Positions 34,818 to 44,625 of a stretch of 64,000 nt of DNA are shown piece by piece (within the stretch, counting starts at the first letter, position 1; each line of letters begins with the position of its first letter). This stretch comes from Candidatus Tokpelaia hoelldoblerii (GTDB lineage: Bacteria > Pseudomonadota > Alphaproteobacteria > Rhizobiales > Rhizobiaceae): the NCBI GenBank assembly GCA_002005325.1, contig CP017315.1, positions 806,001 to 870,000 on the forward strand, given 5' to 3'. Made by a program: the position numbers and the translations under genes. The notes beneath the pieces were generated by a model. It had not been told where the DNA came from, ran no database searches, and saw only the letters and a program-made list of their open reading frames with translations.

Positions 34818-37127
34818 TTAGGGACGTTGCGGGATACGGAAGCAGACGGTTGTTCCTCTATTCTCGCGTGAGAAAATGCGCAAAGTTCCGCCATGGGCTT
34901 CAATCAGTGAGCGAGAAATGGCAAGGCCAAGCCCTGAACCGGTGTGGGTTTTGGTAAACTGGTTTTCCACCTGTTCAAAGGGATTGCCAAGTTTGGCAAT
35001 TGCTTCTTTGGGAATGCCGATCCCGTTATCGGCGATTGTCACCAGCACGGCATCACCGACATTGTGGGTGCGGACAAAAACGCGCCCGCCCGCCCGGGTG
35101 AATTTCACCGCATTGGCAAGCAGATTCAGGCAGATCTGCCGGATGGCGCGGTTGTCCGCTTCCGCCGGCATGGGGCTGGCGATATCTGTTTCAAGCTTGA
35201 TGTTCTTCTCTTCCGCCTGCAAGGCGACTGTCCGCAGCGCCTCGCTGATAACCGGTTCGATGTCCATCGCCTTGCGCTCGACTGTAAACCGTCCGGCCTC
35301 GATTTTGGACATGTCCAGAATGTCGTTGATCAGGGTCAGCAGGTGCGTTCCCGAATTGTGGATATCCTGCACATATTCGCTGTAGCGCTCGCTTCCCAGC
35401 GGGCCAAAGGTGTTTTCACTCATCATCTGTGAAAAGCCGATAATGGCGTTAAGCGGTGTGCGCAATTCGTGCGACATATTGGCCAGGAATTCTGATTTTG
35501 CCTGATTGGCTGTTTCCGCCCTGTCTTTTTCAATTTTCAGGCGGTTGTTGAGTTTGGATATTTCCTTGTTGCGTATTTCCTGGTCAAAATGCGCCTGCCG
35601 CAGCGATTTGATGGTGAAGTCGTTTTTTCGCTCGCTGTCTTCCAGTTTCTGCTGGTGCTGTTTTAACTGGGAAATATCCGTGCCGATCAGAACTAGGCCA
35701 CCGTCTTTCGTCTGCCTTTCGCTGATTTTCAGCCATTTGCCATTGGAAAGTTTACGCTCGCTGCTGGAATTGCCACGGCGTTTTTTGCCTGTTGCCGCAT
35801 TGATCAGCGCGGGTTCAATTGCGGTCTCGACAACAGTATCGCGGTGGATTCCCGGATGGAATTGCAGATCATCCAGCCCCGCATATTCGCGGAATTTGCT
35901 GTTGGACATGACCAGCCGTCCGTCCGCATCCCATAAAACAAAGGATTCCGAGATATTTTCAATCGCGTCACGAATGCGCATATCCGCCTGTTCCGTCTGT
36001 TCGGCCAGTTCCTGCTGTTCGCTGATATCAAAGGAAATGCCGACAAGGTGCGGCTCATCACTGTCTGTCACCTCGGCCCGGATCCGCATCCATACACAAT
36101 GGCCGTCCGCATGGCGCATGGCGACTTTTTCATCAATCTGGCTGATTTCTCCTTCCATGGCGCGCTGTGCAATATCATAAAGGTCAATATCCGCGGGGTC
36201 GATGATGGTCATGATTTCCGAAATGGAAAGCATGGCATAATAGGGGCGGTAGCCCAGCATTTCATACATGGAAGGCGACCAGTAAATCCGCCCGCGCGCC
36301 ATGTCCCAGTCCCATAAGCCGCAGTGGCCCCGCAGCATGGCGGTATCAATGCGGCTCTGAACTTTTTCTGAAATCAGGCTGGCGTGGCGCGCCCGCGCCG
36401 ACTGGCTGAAAAACGCATAGAGCACCGCAAGCAGAACACCGATTGTGCTTAGGTAAAGGGTGATATCCAGAACCAGCGTGCGTTTCCATGTTTTTAATAT
36501 GGCTGTTTCACTTTGCGCAACAAAAACCCCGAGAGTGCCGGTGCCGGTTTTGGCAAATGCGGCGAGTGAGGCTTCCCCCTCGATGGCAACGCTCATCACG
36601 CCGGCGCTTGCCCCCATGGCAAGCAGGGCCTGACTGTCGGCAACGCTATCATTGAGAACGGCATTGGCTGCAAACCGGGTGCCAGAGGTGACAAGTATTT
36701 TGCCGGTCTCATCCGTGATGGCGATTTGCATTGCCGGGTCGGCAAGGTTTGCAGTGCGAAAGTTTGTCAGGATATCCTGCAAGGCCGCTTTGCCTGGCAA
36801 TCTGTTGCCGCCACCGGTTTTTTGCTGTTCTATATCAGCGGAGATATGGCTTGCCGCCAGTGTCAGCGCGGCGCGCGCTTCTGTGTCAATTGTTTGCCGC
36901 CACTGGTAAAGCGAGTAACTGCACAGAACAGCGACAAGCGCCATAAACACAGCAATCAGAGCAGGAATAATAATGCGTAACCATGGCTCAATCGTCAGCA
37001 GGCGCTGATAGGCCGGACTGGAAAGCATACTGATATGCGCTGCCGCGCTGCCGGCCTTCTGCGCAGGGGTGGCTGCAGGTTTTGTCGCCATATCGCAGGG
37101 CGCGCCTTGCGCGTCCAATTCAACCAT
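34818..37127 (-). CDS. pleC: PAS-domain sensor histidine kinase, PleC-like
   Basis: Membrane histidine kinase of 769 aa. Two membrane helices (about 49-70 and 224-243) enclose a periplasmic sensor region; then come two PAS domains (about 265-375 and 385-480), a coiled linker, the HisKA box SHELRTPLNAIIGFSQ and an ATPase domain with DNGIGIPKEAIAKLGNPF and GSGLGLAISRSL. The kinase core with ILDMSKIEAGRF resembles PleC/DivJ/PdhS kinases, which act on DivK and PleD in the alphaproteobacterial cell cycle. Calling it PleC rather than a paralogue is inference. GGAG lies upstream of the ATG. Confidence 0.8.
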   Translation of the reverse strand: MVELDAQGAPCDMATKPAATPAQKAGSAAAHISMLSSPAYQRLLTIEPWLRIIIPALIAVFMALVAVLCSYSLYQWRQTIDTEARAALTLAASHISADIEQQKTGGGNRLPGKAALQDILTNFRTANLADPAMQIAITDETGKILVTSGTRFAANAVLNDSVADSQALLAMGASAGVMSVAIEGEASLAAFAKTGTGTLGVFVAQSETAILKTWKRTLVLDITLYLSTIGVLLAVLYAFFSQSARARHASLISEKVQSRIDTAMLRGHCGLWDWDMARGRIYWSPSMYEMLGYRPYYAMLSISEIMTIIDPADIDLYDIAQRAMEGEISQIDEKVAMRHADGHCVWMRIRAEVTDSDEPHLVGISFDISEQQELAEQTEQADMRIRDAIENISESFVLWDADGRLVMSNSKFREYAGLDDLQFHPGIHRDTVVETAIEPALINAATGKKRRGNSSSERKLSNGKWLKISERQTKDGGLVLIGTDISQLKQHQQKLEDSERKNDFTIKSLRQAHFDQEIRNKEISKLNNRLKIEKDRAETANQAKSEFLANMSHELRTPLNAIIGFSQMMSENTFGPLGSERYSEYVQDIHNSGTHLLTLINDILDMSKIEAGRFTVERKAMDIEPVISEALRTVALQAEEKNIKLETDIASPMPAEADNRAIRQICLNLLANAVKFTRAGGRVFVRTHNVGDAVLVTIADNGIGIPKEAIAKLGNPFEQVENQFTKTHTGSGLGLAISRSLIEAHGGTLRIFSRENRGTTVCFRIPQRP

Positions 37128-37257
37128 TGCCGGGCTCCTTCATGAAACCATGGAGAATGAGTATTTCAGAATAACAGATTCGTACGCAATACAGTCGAAT
37201 ACAGACTAATGAATCAAAACCGCTCTTTCCTGTCCAGTGGTTTTTCAGCTTTCCCAC

Positions 37258-39882
37258 TCATTCATGCAGCATACGGGTGACAATATCATTCACATCACGC
37301 GAAAGCCTGTCAGCATGAGCAATTTTCTCCAGAGCTGTTTTAATTTTCCCTTTCCGGTTTTTCTCCAGCGACCGCCATGAGCGCATGGTGGTCAACAGGC
37401 GTGAAGCCAGTTGCGGGTTTTGCTTGTCGATCATCAAAATCGTCTCCGCGAGGAAATCATAAGCCTTGCCATCTGCGCGGTTAAAGCCGGTCTGGCTGCC
37501 GGCGGCGAAAGTGGCGATCAGCGCACGGACACGGTTCGGGTTATCATAGGAGAATAAGGGATGTTCTGTCAGCGCCTGCACCTGTTCCAGCGTATCAGCG
37601 CCGGCACGTGTCGCCTGCACCGCAAACCATTTATCCATCACCAGCGGGTCTGCCGCAAAACGCGTTGCAAAATCCTGCAAGGCGGCTTTTGTCTGTTCCG
37701 CGTGGGGAAACTGATGGGCAAGAATACGCAATGCCGCTATTCTGTCTGTCATATTATCGGCTTTGCCATAGGCATCTGCCGCGCGCTGCGGGGCGTTTTC
37801 GGCCCGTGCGAGATAGTCCAGCAGGATATTGGCCAGCGCCCGTTTGCCCGCGCTTGCGGCGTCAGGCGAATAGGGGGCCTTGCGGTCAATATTCTGCCAC
37901 AGGGCAAGAAAATGCACCTGATGTTTTTGCGCAATTGCTGCAAGCAGGCCCTGCCAGGCGGCAAAAATCCGCTCCGGGTCAACGTCATGGTCAATCACGC
38001 GGGCAATTTCCGCTTCAGACGGTATGCTCAGGCACATGACGCGGAAAGCCGGGTCAAGCGTTTCATCCCCGGCAATTTCACCGATGAGGTCAACCAGCTG
38101 TTCGTCCGGTGCGCTGGCCGTTTGGGCCATCTGCGCACAGGTTTTCAGCAAAAGCCGGTTAAGCGCCTGCCAGCGGTTGACAGGGTCGCTGTCATGACGG
38201 GCAAGAAAAGCCATGTCTTTGTCGCTTAAGGGCAGCTCAATGGTGACAGGGGCGGAAAAACCGCGCAGAAGCGAGGGGACAGGGCGGGACTTGAGGCCGG
38301 TAAAGCAGAAACTCTGCCGCTTCCCGCTCAGCACCATGACATCCCCTTCAACATGGTTATCCGCCTGGAAGGCCATATCGCGGCCATCAGCGCCGACCAG
38401 CCCGAAACGCACCGGCAGCACCATCGGCTGTTTTTCCGTCTGGCCAGGGGTGGATTTCAAGGATTGTTCCAGTGTGATGGTCAGGCTGTTGCCTTTCTCG
38501 TCAAAGTCAAATTCCGCCTTGATATGCGGTGTGCCTGCCTGCTCATACCACAGCATGAACTGGCTGAAGTCGCGGCCGGACGTTTCGGCAAAACAGGCGA
38601 TAAAGTCTTCAATCGTGCAGGCTTCACCGTCATGGCGCTGGAAATAAAGGTCCATGCCGGCGCGGAACAGCGTATCTCCCAGCAAGGTATGGACCATGCG
38701 GACAACTTCCGCGCCTTTTTCATAAATTGTAGTTGTGTAAAAATTGTTGATTTCTGCGTATTGGCGCGGCCGCACCGGATGCGCCAATGGCCCTGCATCT
38801 TCAGGGAATTGCGCCGCGGCAAGCATACGCACTTCACCGATCCGCACCACAGGGCGGGAACGCTGGTCGGATGAAAATTCCTGATCGCGGTAAACTGTCA
38901 GCCCTTCTTTCAGGCAAAGCTGGAACCAGTCGCGGCAGGTGATACGGTCGCCCGTCCAGTTATGAAAATATTCATGGGCAATAACGCGCTCAATACCGGC
39001 ATAGTCAGCGTCTGTCGCCGTTTGCGGGTCTGCCAGTACATATTTGTCATTGAAAATATTCAGGCCCTTGTTTTCCATTGCGCCCATGTTGAAATCTGAA
39101 ACAGCAACAATGTTGAAAACATCCAGATCATATTCGCGGCCAAAGGCTTCCTCATCCCAGCGCATGGAACGCTTGAGCGCGTCCATGGCGTAAAGCGCGC
39201 GGTTGCCTTTGCTTTTTTCGACATAAATGGCAAGGGCGACCTTTTTGCCGCCGGCAGTGGTGAAGGTGTCATGCACGGCTTCCAGATCACCGCCAACCAG
39301 CGCGAAGAGATAGGACGGCTTGGGGAAAGGGTCGTGCCAGACAGCATAATGCCGGCCGTCTTCCAGCGCGCCGCTTTCCCGCGGGTTGCCATTGGCAAGC
39401 AGGACAGGGCAGCTTTTTGCTTCCGCCTCAATCCGCACGGTATAGACTGAAAGCACATCCGGCCGGTCATAAAAGTAAGTGATACGGCGAAAGCCTTCTG
39501 CCTCGCACTGGGTGCAGAAAATGCCGTTGGAGCGATAAAGCCCCATCAATTGCCGGTTGGCCTGCGGGTTGATTTGTGTGGTGGTTTCCAGCGTGAACGG
39601 GGCTGCCGGCGGGTTGAATATCTCCAGCCTGTCCGCTGTGGCGCTATAGGCGTTCTGCGGCAGGGGCTTGCCGTCAATGGCGACAGATACAAGGATGAGT
39701 TCATCACCATCAAGCACCAGCGGCGTTGCCGCCGGTGTATCCTGCCGCGGGGTGAAGGCGAGTTTTGCCTGCACTTGTGTTTTTTCAGGGTGGAGATTGA
39801 AACAAAGTTCTGTCCGGGGAATTGTGTAAGGTGTCTGGCGATAATCTTCGAGGCGGAAAACCGGATGTGCAACAGCGTTCAT
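37258..39882 (-). CDS. pepN: Aminopeptidase N
   Basis: Zinc metallopeptidase (M1 family) that trims N-terminal residues from peptides in the cytosol. The 874-aa protein has the substrate motif GAMENKGLN, the zinc site VIAHEYFHNWTGDRITCRDW and the downstream ligand in LKEGLTVYRDQEFSSD. The C-terminal half is the helical PepN domain. The ATG at 39882 has AGGGAA upstream. It is followed on the minus strand by the PleC-like gene after about 130 bases. Confidence 0.96.
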   Translation of the reverse strand: MNAVAHPVFRLEDYRQTPYTIPRTELCFNLHPEKTQVQAKLAFTPRQDTPAATPLVLDGDELILVSVAIDGKPLPQNAYSATADRLEIFNPPAAPFTLETTTQINPQANRQLMGLYRSNGIFCTQCEAEGFRRITYFYDRPDVLSVYTVRIEAEAKSCPVLLANGNPRESGALEDGRHYAVWHDPFPKPSYLFALVGGDLEAVHDTFTTAGGKKVALAIYVEKSKGNRALYAMDALKRSMRWDEEAFGREYDLDVFNIVAVSDFNMGAMENKGLNIFNDKYVLADPQTATDADYAGIERVIAHEYFHNWTGDRITCRDWFQLCLKEGLTVYRDQEFSSDQRSRPVVRIGEVRMLAAAQFPEDAGPLAHPVRPRQYAEINNFYTTTIYEKGAEVVRMVHTLLGDTLFRAGMDLYFQRHDGEACTIEDFIACFAETSGRDFSQFMLWYEQAGTPHIKAEFDFDEKGNSLTITLEQSLKSTPGQTEKQPMVLPVRFGLVGADGRDMAFQADNHVEGDVMVLSGKRQSFCFTGLKSRPVPSLLRGFSAPVTIELPLSDKDMAFLARHDSDPVNRWQALNRLLLKTCAQMAQTASAPDEQLVDLIGEIAGDETLDPAFRVMCLSIPSEAEIARVIDHDVDPERIFAAWQGLLAAIAQKHQVHFLALWQNIDRKAPYSPDAASAGKRALANILLDYLARAENAPQRAADAYGKADNMTDRIAALRILAHQFPHAEQTKAALQDFATRFAADPLVMDKWFAVQATRAGADTLEQVQALTEHPLFSYDNPNRVRALIATFAAGSQTGFNRADGKAYDFLAETILMIDKQNPQLASRLLTTMRSWRSLEKNRKGKIKTALEKIAHADRLSRDVNDIVTRMLHE

Positions 39883-39900
39883 GGACAATATTCCCTGTAT

Positions 39901-40725
39901 CTAATCTTGTGTTTGTAAGTCTTTAAGCCGCATTTTGACGGCGAGAAAATCCTGCCAGGCAAATTTTTTCTGTGAGGGCGTGCGCAGAAGATAGGCCGGA
40001 TGAAGTGTCGGCAGAACCGGAATTTCCATGCCGTTTGCCGTATGGTAGACATACCATTTGCCGCGCAACCGCAAAATGCCTTCCCTGGCTCCGGTCAGCG
40101 ATTTCGCGGCAGGGCCTCCCAGAGCCATAAGCATTTTCGGCTGGGCCAGTTCTATCTGCCGGTCAATAAACGGGCGGCAGAGTTCGGTTTCCAGTGGCGT
40201 CGGGGTTCTGTTGCCCGGCGGCCGCCATGGAATGGTGTTGGCGATGTAGACCTGTTGCCGCTCAAGACCGATGGCCGCCAGCATCCGGTTGAGCAACTGG
40301 CCGGAACGACCGACAAAGGGTAATCCTTGCAAATCCTCATCCCGTCCCGGTGCTTCGCCGATTAACATCAGGTCGCTGCCCGGTGTGCCATCAGCAAAGC
40401 AGGTGTTTTTGGCCGTAAATTTCAGCGGGCAGCCGTCAAAAGCCTGCAATTGCGCCCGCAGTTCTTCCAAAGTCTGGGCATTGCGCGCTGCACCCCGGGC
40501 AGCATCAACCTGTGCGTCGTTGGGGATCGGGGCTGCGACAGCAGGGCGCTGGGGCGGAGGATTATGGGGAACGGGTTTTTGAGGTGGTGCAGGTTTAATA
40601 TCGGGGGTGGGCCCGGGGGTGGCAAAATGATTGACCGGTGTATCGAACAGGGCAGTATCCACACCGGCATATCTATAAAATAGGAGGAGGTCTTCATAAG
40701 AAGAACCGGAGGAAGTTTGAGTCAC
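39901..40725 (-). CDS. Uracil-DNA glycosylase, family 4-like
   Basis: Removes uracil from DNA. It is 274 aa. An N-terminal proline-rich linker (about 40-75) precedes the glycosylase domain with LMLIGEAPGRDEDLQGLPFV (motif 1), ANTIPWRPPGNRTPTPLE and the HPAYLLR motif. The cysteines at DGCPLKFTAKNTC and in ELCRPF are at family 4 positions, but spacing is not classical, so whether a 4Fe-4S cluster is bound is uncertain. The start is GTG, required by the conserved SYEDLLLFYRYAG segment. pepN follows 18 bases downstream, so they are probably co-transcribed. Confidence 0.9.
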   Translation of the reverse strand: MTQTSSGSSYEDLLLFYRYAGVDTALFDTPVNHFATPGPTPDIKPAPPQKPVPHNPPPQRPAVAAPIPNDAQVDAARGAARNAQTLEELRAQLQAFDGCPLKFTAKNTCFADGTPGSDLMLIGEAPGRDEDLQGLPFVGRSGQLLNRMLAAIGLERQQVYIANTIPWRPPGNRTPTPLETELCRPFIDRQIELAQPKMLMALGGPAAKSLTGAREGILRLRGKWYVYHTANGMEIPVLPTLHPAYLLRTPSQKKFAWQDFLAVKMRLKDLQTQD

Positions 40726-40779
40726 TTTGATTGGTCCTGTTCAAAACACCTCCATTATTTCATGGAATGGCAAGGACGA

Positions 40780-40884
40780 TCAAGGGAAAAACATACTGCT
40801 GCTGAAGACCGCGGCGCCGACAGCCAGATTAAGCGTCAGGATAATAAGGCCATAGGCGATTGCTGTTTTTATAATCTCATACAT
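40780..40884 (-). CDS. Possible 34-aa single-pass membrane protein
   Basis: Short ORF reading MYEIIKTAIAYGLIILTLNL then AVGAAVFSSSMFFP. Nearly all of it is one membrane helix with a lysine at the N-terminal side. It ends 54 bases upstream of the glycosylase start on the same strand. The site before the ATG (AGGCAGCCTG) is only a weak ribosome binding site. Support comes from the uniform hydrophobic composition and the lack of any other gene in this gap. It may be a chance ORF. Confidence 0.45.
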   Translation of the reverse strand: MYEIIKTAIAYGLIILTLNLAVGAAVFSSSMFFP

Positions 40885-41073
40885 CAGGCTGCCTGTGGGC
40901 GATAAGGGTTTTGCGGCATATGACGAATGAAAACAATGATATTATGAGGTAAAAGTTCCGCTATTTTACAAATTTCAGAGGAAAAAGGGGGGCGCTGTCT
41001 GGTTTTTGCCCCAATTTGGCGCTTGATGGTTATTTCAGGATAATATGAGGAAGTCTCTTGAGGCGATAATGTT

Positions 41074-42459
41074 ATGAAACAATTATGCACGGCACTGGCG
41101 TTCTGCACCCTGCTTTTTACCGGGAATGCTTATGCGCAGGCTGTTCCCGGATCTGCCGCGCAGATGCAGCTTTCTTTCGCGCCGCTGGTGAAAAAAACCG
41201 TTCCGGCGGTTGTCAATGTTTATGCCGCGCGGCAGGTGCAGGTGCGTTCACCTTTTGCGGGTGATCCCTTCTTTGAACAGTTTTTCGGCCGGCGCGCGCC
41301 TGATCGGGCGCGTATTCAGCAATCTCTCGGTTCCGGTGTGATTATTGACGCAGGCGGGCTTGTTATCACCAATTATCACGTTATCCGCGAAGCAGATGAA
41401 ATCAGGGTTGCGCTTTCGGACGGGCGCGAGTTTGAAAGCAAGGTCATACTCAAGGATGAGGCGACAGATATTGCCGTCCTGAAACTGGAAACAGGGGAAA
41501 CCGGCTTCCCGGTTCTGGAGCTTGCCGATTCTGACAGGGTGGAAGTCGGCGATCTGGTGCTGGCGATTGGCAATCCGTTCGGCGTTGGCCAAACTGTCAC
41601 CAGCGGTATTGTTTCTGCGCAGGCGCGCACCCGTGCCGGCGGTTCGGACTATGATTTTTTCATCCAGACGGATGCTGCTATCAACCCGGGCAATTCAGGC
41701 GGGGCGCTTATTGATACGCACGGGCATCTGATCGGTGTCAATACGGCGATTTATTCGCGCTCCGGCGGTTCAATCGGCATAGGTTTTGCTATTCCCGCCA
41801 ATCTGGTGCGTGTTGTTATGGAAAGCGTCAAACGCGGTGAAGACCATTTTGAACAGCCTTATCTCGGTGCGGGTTTTCAGAGCGTTACAGCCGATGTGGC
41901 GGAAAGCCTGGGGATGAAGCGGCCCTATGGGGCGCTGGTGACAGAGGTTATGGCAAAAAGTCCCGCAGCGCAGGCCGGCTTGCGGGTGGGCGATGTTGTT
42001 TTGACCGCGCAGGGAGAGCGGATTGGCAACCCTGATGTGTTGGGATACCGTCTGTTGACAACCGGTATCGGTGAAGAACTGCCGCTTGAAATTTTGCGTG
42101 ATGGCAGGCAGGTCAAGGCGAGGGTTATCTTGCAGGCTGTACCGGCGGAAGCGGCCGGTGTGGCTGAAAGGATTGGCGGCAACTCACCGTTTGCCGGTGT
42201 GGAAGTGATGAACTTGACGGCGCAGAATACACGGCGTTTCCGCCTGCCGCAATCAACGCGCGGTGTTGTGGTTAACGCTGTGGCGGAAGGAGAAAATGCG
42301 GCCATGGTTTTTGCCAAGGGGGATATTCTGCGGGTGATTAACGGTGCGCCGGTCAATTCGGTCGCGGATGTGAAAAACGTTCTTTCCGGCAGTGCGCCAC
42401 GCTTCTGGCAACTGGAATATGAGCGCGGCGGGGTATTAATCTGCCGGATTGTCCGGTAA
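41074..42459 (+). CDS. degP: Periplasmic Do/DegP-family serine protease
   Basis: Envelope quality-control protease/chaperone. The 461-aa protein has a signal peptide (MKQLCTALAFCTLLFTGNAYA), the trypsin-like domain with His in VITNYHVIREAD, Asp in DEATDIAVLKL and Ser in DAAINPGNSGGAL, and two PDZ domains (about 275-365 and 375-460). It resembles DegP/DegQ, but paralogues are common in Rhizobiales and the exact one is not certain. rarA starts 9 bases after the stop, a conserved pair. Confidence 0.93.
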   Translation: MKQLCTALAFCTLLFTGNAYAQAVPGSAAQMQLSFAPLVKKTVPAVVNVYAARQVQVRSPFAGDPFFEQFFGRRAPDRARIQQSLGSGVIIDAGGLVITNYHVIREADEIRVALSDGREFESKVILKDEATDIAVLKLETGETGFPVLELADSDRVEVGDLVLAIGNPFGVGQTVTSGIVSAQARTRAGGSDYDFFIQTDAAINPGNSGGALIDTHGHLIGVNTAIYSRSGGSIGIGFAIPANLVRVVMESVKRGEDHFEQPYLGAGFQSVTADVAESLGMKRPYGALVTEVMAKSPAAQAGLRVGDVVLTAQGERIGNPDVLGYRLLTTGIGEELPLEILRDGRQVKARVILQAVPAEAAGVAERIGGNSPFAGVEVMNLTAQNTRRFRLPQSTRGVVVNAVAEGENAAMVFAKGDILRVINGAPVNSVADVKNVLSGSAPRFWQLEYERGGVLICRIVR

Positions 42460-42468
42460 AGAAATAAA

Positions 42469-43785
42469 ATGGCTGATTTATTTTTTTCCAAATCCGATCC
42501 GGTGGCCGATTGCAACCGGCCGTTGGCTGACCGTATGCGCCCGCAGCGGCTTGACGAGGTGACAGGGCAGGGGCATTTGACCGGTGAGCAGGGAATCCTC
42601 ACCCGCATGATTGAGGCGCGCTCTTTGGGGTCGCTTGTTTTCTGGGGGCCGCCTGGAACCGGCAAGACAACAGTCGCCCGTCTGCTTGCCAATGAAACGG
42701 ACCTTGCTTTTGAACAGGTTTCGGCGATTTTTTCCGGCGTGGCAGATTTGAAAAAAGTATTCGAAACTGCCCGGGCAAGGCACATGTCCGGCCGGCAGAC
42801 ATTGCTGTTTGTCGATGAGATACATCGTTTTAACCGCGCGCAGCAGGACAGCTTTCTGCCTGTGATGGAAGACGGCACAATTGTTCTGATTGGCGCGACA
42901 ACGGAAAATCCGTCTTTTGAACTGAATGCCGCGTTGTTGTCGCGTGCCCGGGTTCTGGCATTCCAGCCCCATGATGCGGCAAGCCTGCAAGCCTTGCTGG
43001 CGCGCGCGGAAGAAGCGGAGCAAAAGCCGCTGCCGCTGGATGAGACAGCCCGTCAGGTGCTGGTTCGCATGGCTGATGGTGATGCCCGTGCCGCTTTGAC
43101 CCTGGCCGAGGAAATCTGGCGCGCCGCCCGCAAGGATGAAATATTCAATGCCGGGCAGTTGCAAAATATTGTCCAGCGCCGCGCGCCGGTTTACGATAAA
43201 AATCAGGATGGCCATTATAATCTGATGTCGGCGCTGCACAAGTCCGTGCGCGGGTCAGATCCCGATGCAGCATTATACTATCTCTGCCGTATGCTTGATG
43301 CCGGTGAAGAACCGCTCTATATCGGCCGCCGTCTGGTGCGTATGGCGGTGGAAGATATCGGCCTTGCCGATCCGCAGGCGCTTGGTATCGCCAATGCGGC
43401 CAAGGATGCTTATGAATATCTTGGCTCGCCGGAAGGGGAGCTTGCCCTGGCGCAGGCCTGTGTTTATCTTGCTACGGCGCCAAAATCCAATGCGGTTTAT
43501 CTTGGCTTTAAGCGGGCGATGCAGGCAGCACGCAAAAACGGTTCGCTCCTGCCGCCCAGGCATATTTTGAATGCGCCGACAAAACTGATGAAGGCCGAAG
43601 GCTATAGTAAGGGATATCGTTATGACCATGATGAGCCTGACGCATTTTCAGGGCAGGATTATTTTCCTGAAAAGATGGGGCGTGAAACCTATTATCAGCC
43701 TTATGAGCGCGGTTTTGAGCGCGAACTGAACAAGCGCCTTGAATGGTGGCGCAAATTACGGGCGGAGCGGCAAAGACAGGAGTAA
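42469..43785 (+). CDS. rarA: Replication-associated recombination protein A
   Basis: AAA+ ATPase (RarA/MgsA) acting at stalled replication forks. It is 438 aa, with Walker A FWGPPGTGKTTVARLLA, Walker B LLFVDEIHRFNRAQQD, sensor 1 GATTENPSFELN and the C-terminal tetramerisation region (VRGSDPDAALYYLCRMLDAG). It is probably co-transcribed with degP. Confidence 0.95.
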   Translation: MADLFFSKSDPVADCNRPLADRMRPQRLDEVTGQGHLTGEQGILTRMIEARSLGSLVFWGPPGTGKTTVARLLANETDLAFEQVSAIFSGVADLKKVFETARARHMSGRQTLLFVDEIHRFNRAQQDSFLPVMEDGTIVLIGATTENPSFELNAALLSRARVLAFQPHDAASLQALLARAEEAEQKPLPLDETARQVLVRMADGDARAALTLAEEIWRAARKDEIFNAGQLQNIVQRRAPVYDKNQDGHYNLMSALHKSVRGSDPDAALYYLCRMLDAGEEPLYIGRRLVRMAVEDIGLADPQALGIANAAKDAYEYLGSPEGELALAQACVYLATAPKSNAVYLGFKRAMQAARKNGSLLPPRHILNAPTKLMKAEGYSKGYRYDHDEPDAFSGQDYFPEKMGRETYYQPYERGFERELNKRLEWWRKLRAERQRQE

Positions 43786-43865
43786 AGCTGTTGTCTGTTT
43801 TGAAAGGAAATTGCTATAAACCCCGCCCTGATATGAATTTTATCTTACCAATGGAGACATGCACA

Positions 43866-44531
43866 ATGCTGAAGAAGAGTGTGATTTTATTGCTGGCGGG
43901 CAGCCTGCTTGCGGCCTGTACAACAACCAATCCCTATACGGGTGAACAGCAGGTTTCGAAAACTGCAGGCGGCGCGGCCATCGGTGCTGGGCTTGGGGCG
44001 CTTGGCGGCTTGTTTGTCGGTGGTTCACGCCGGGCCAAGCGGAATGCCGTGCTGACTGGCGCGGGTGTTGGCGCGCTTGGCGGCGGCGTGATCGGCAACT
44101 ATATGGACAGGCAGGAAGCTGAACTGCGCGCTCAATTACAGGGAACCGGTGTTTCGGTAACCCGCAGCGGTGATCAGGTTATCCTGAATCTGCCGGGCAA
44201 TATCACCTTCGGCACGGATCGTGACGGTGTGAAGCCGCAGTTTTATGAAACTTTGGATTCTGTAGCTGTTGTCCTGAAAAAATATGACCAGTCGCTGGTG
44301 AATGTTGTCGGCCATACGGATTCAACCGGCAGTGCCGCACATAATCAGGACCTATCAGAACGCCGTGCCTTGTCGGTGGCGCAATATCTCAACGGGCGCG
44401 GCATTGATGGGCGCCGGCTGGCTGTTATTGGCCAAGGCATGGGGAAGCCGGTTGCAACCAATGCAACAGAAGCCGGCCGTGCGCTTAACCGCCGTGTTGA
44501 AATCCGGATTTCGCCGCTGCGCGCCGGTTGA
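43866..44531 (+). CDS. OmpA-family lipoprotein with glycine-zipper region
   Basis: 221 aa. Lipoprotein signal LLLAGSLLAAC, then a glycine-rich membrane-like segment (KTAGGAAIGAGLGALGGLFV and GAGVGALGGGVIGNY), then an OmpA peptidoglycan-binding domain with VVGHTDSTGSAAHNQDLSER and ALNRRVEIRI. The arrangement matches YiaD-type outer membrane lipoproteins. The start at 43866 has GGAG at proper spacing; an in-frame extension upstream overlaps rarA and is unlikely. A hairpin terminator follows. Confidence 0.9.
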   Translation: MLKKSVILLLAGSLLAACTTTNPYTGEQQVSKTAGGAAIGAGLGALGGLFVGGSRRAKRNAVLTGAGVGALGGGVIGNYMDRQEAELRAQLQGTGVSVTRSGDQVILNLPGNITFGTDRDGVKPQFYETLDSVAVVLKKYDQSLVNVVGHTDSTGSAAHNQDLSERRALSVAQYLNGRGIDGRRLAVIGQGMGKPVATNATEAGRALNRRVEIRISPLRAG

Positions 44532-44562
44532 AGCGCGAATCATTACCGACAGCCGGACTTCA

Positions 44563-44586
44563 AACGCCGCGAAAGCGGCGTTTTTT
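44563..44586 (+). terminator. Terminator after the OmpA-like lipoprotein gene
   Basis: AACGCCGC, tetraloop GAAA, GCGGCGTT, then a T-run. Confidence 0.92.
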
Positions 44587-44610
44587 CTGTCCGCAAGCAG
44601 GAAAAGAAAA

Positions 44611-44625
44611 GAACATTAAAAGAAC
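44611..44625. promoter_or_regulatory. SOS (LexA) box upstream of recA
   Basis: GAAC-ATTAAAA-GAAC, an exact match to the alphaproteobacterial LexA site GAAC-N7-GAAC (the complement of GTTC-N7-GTTC). It lies 125 bases before the recA start and after the preceding terminator. Confidence 0.85.
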
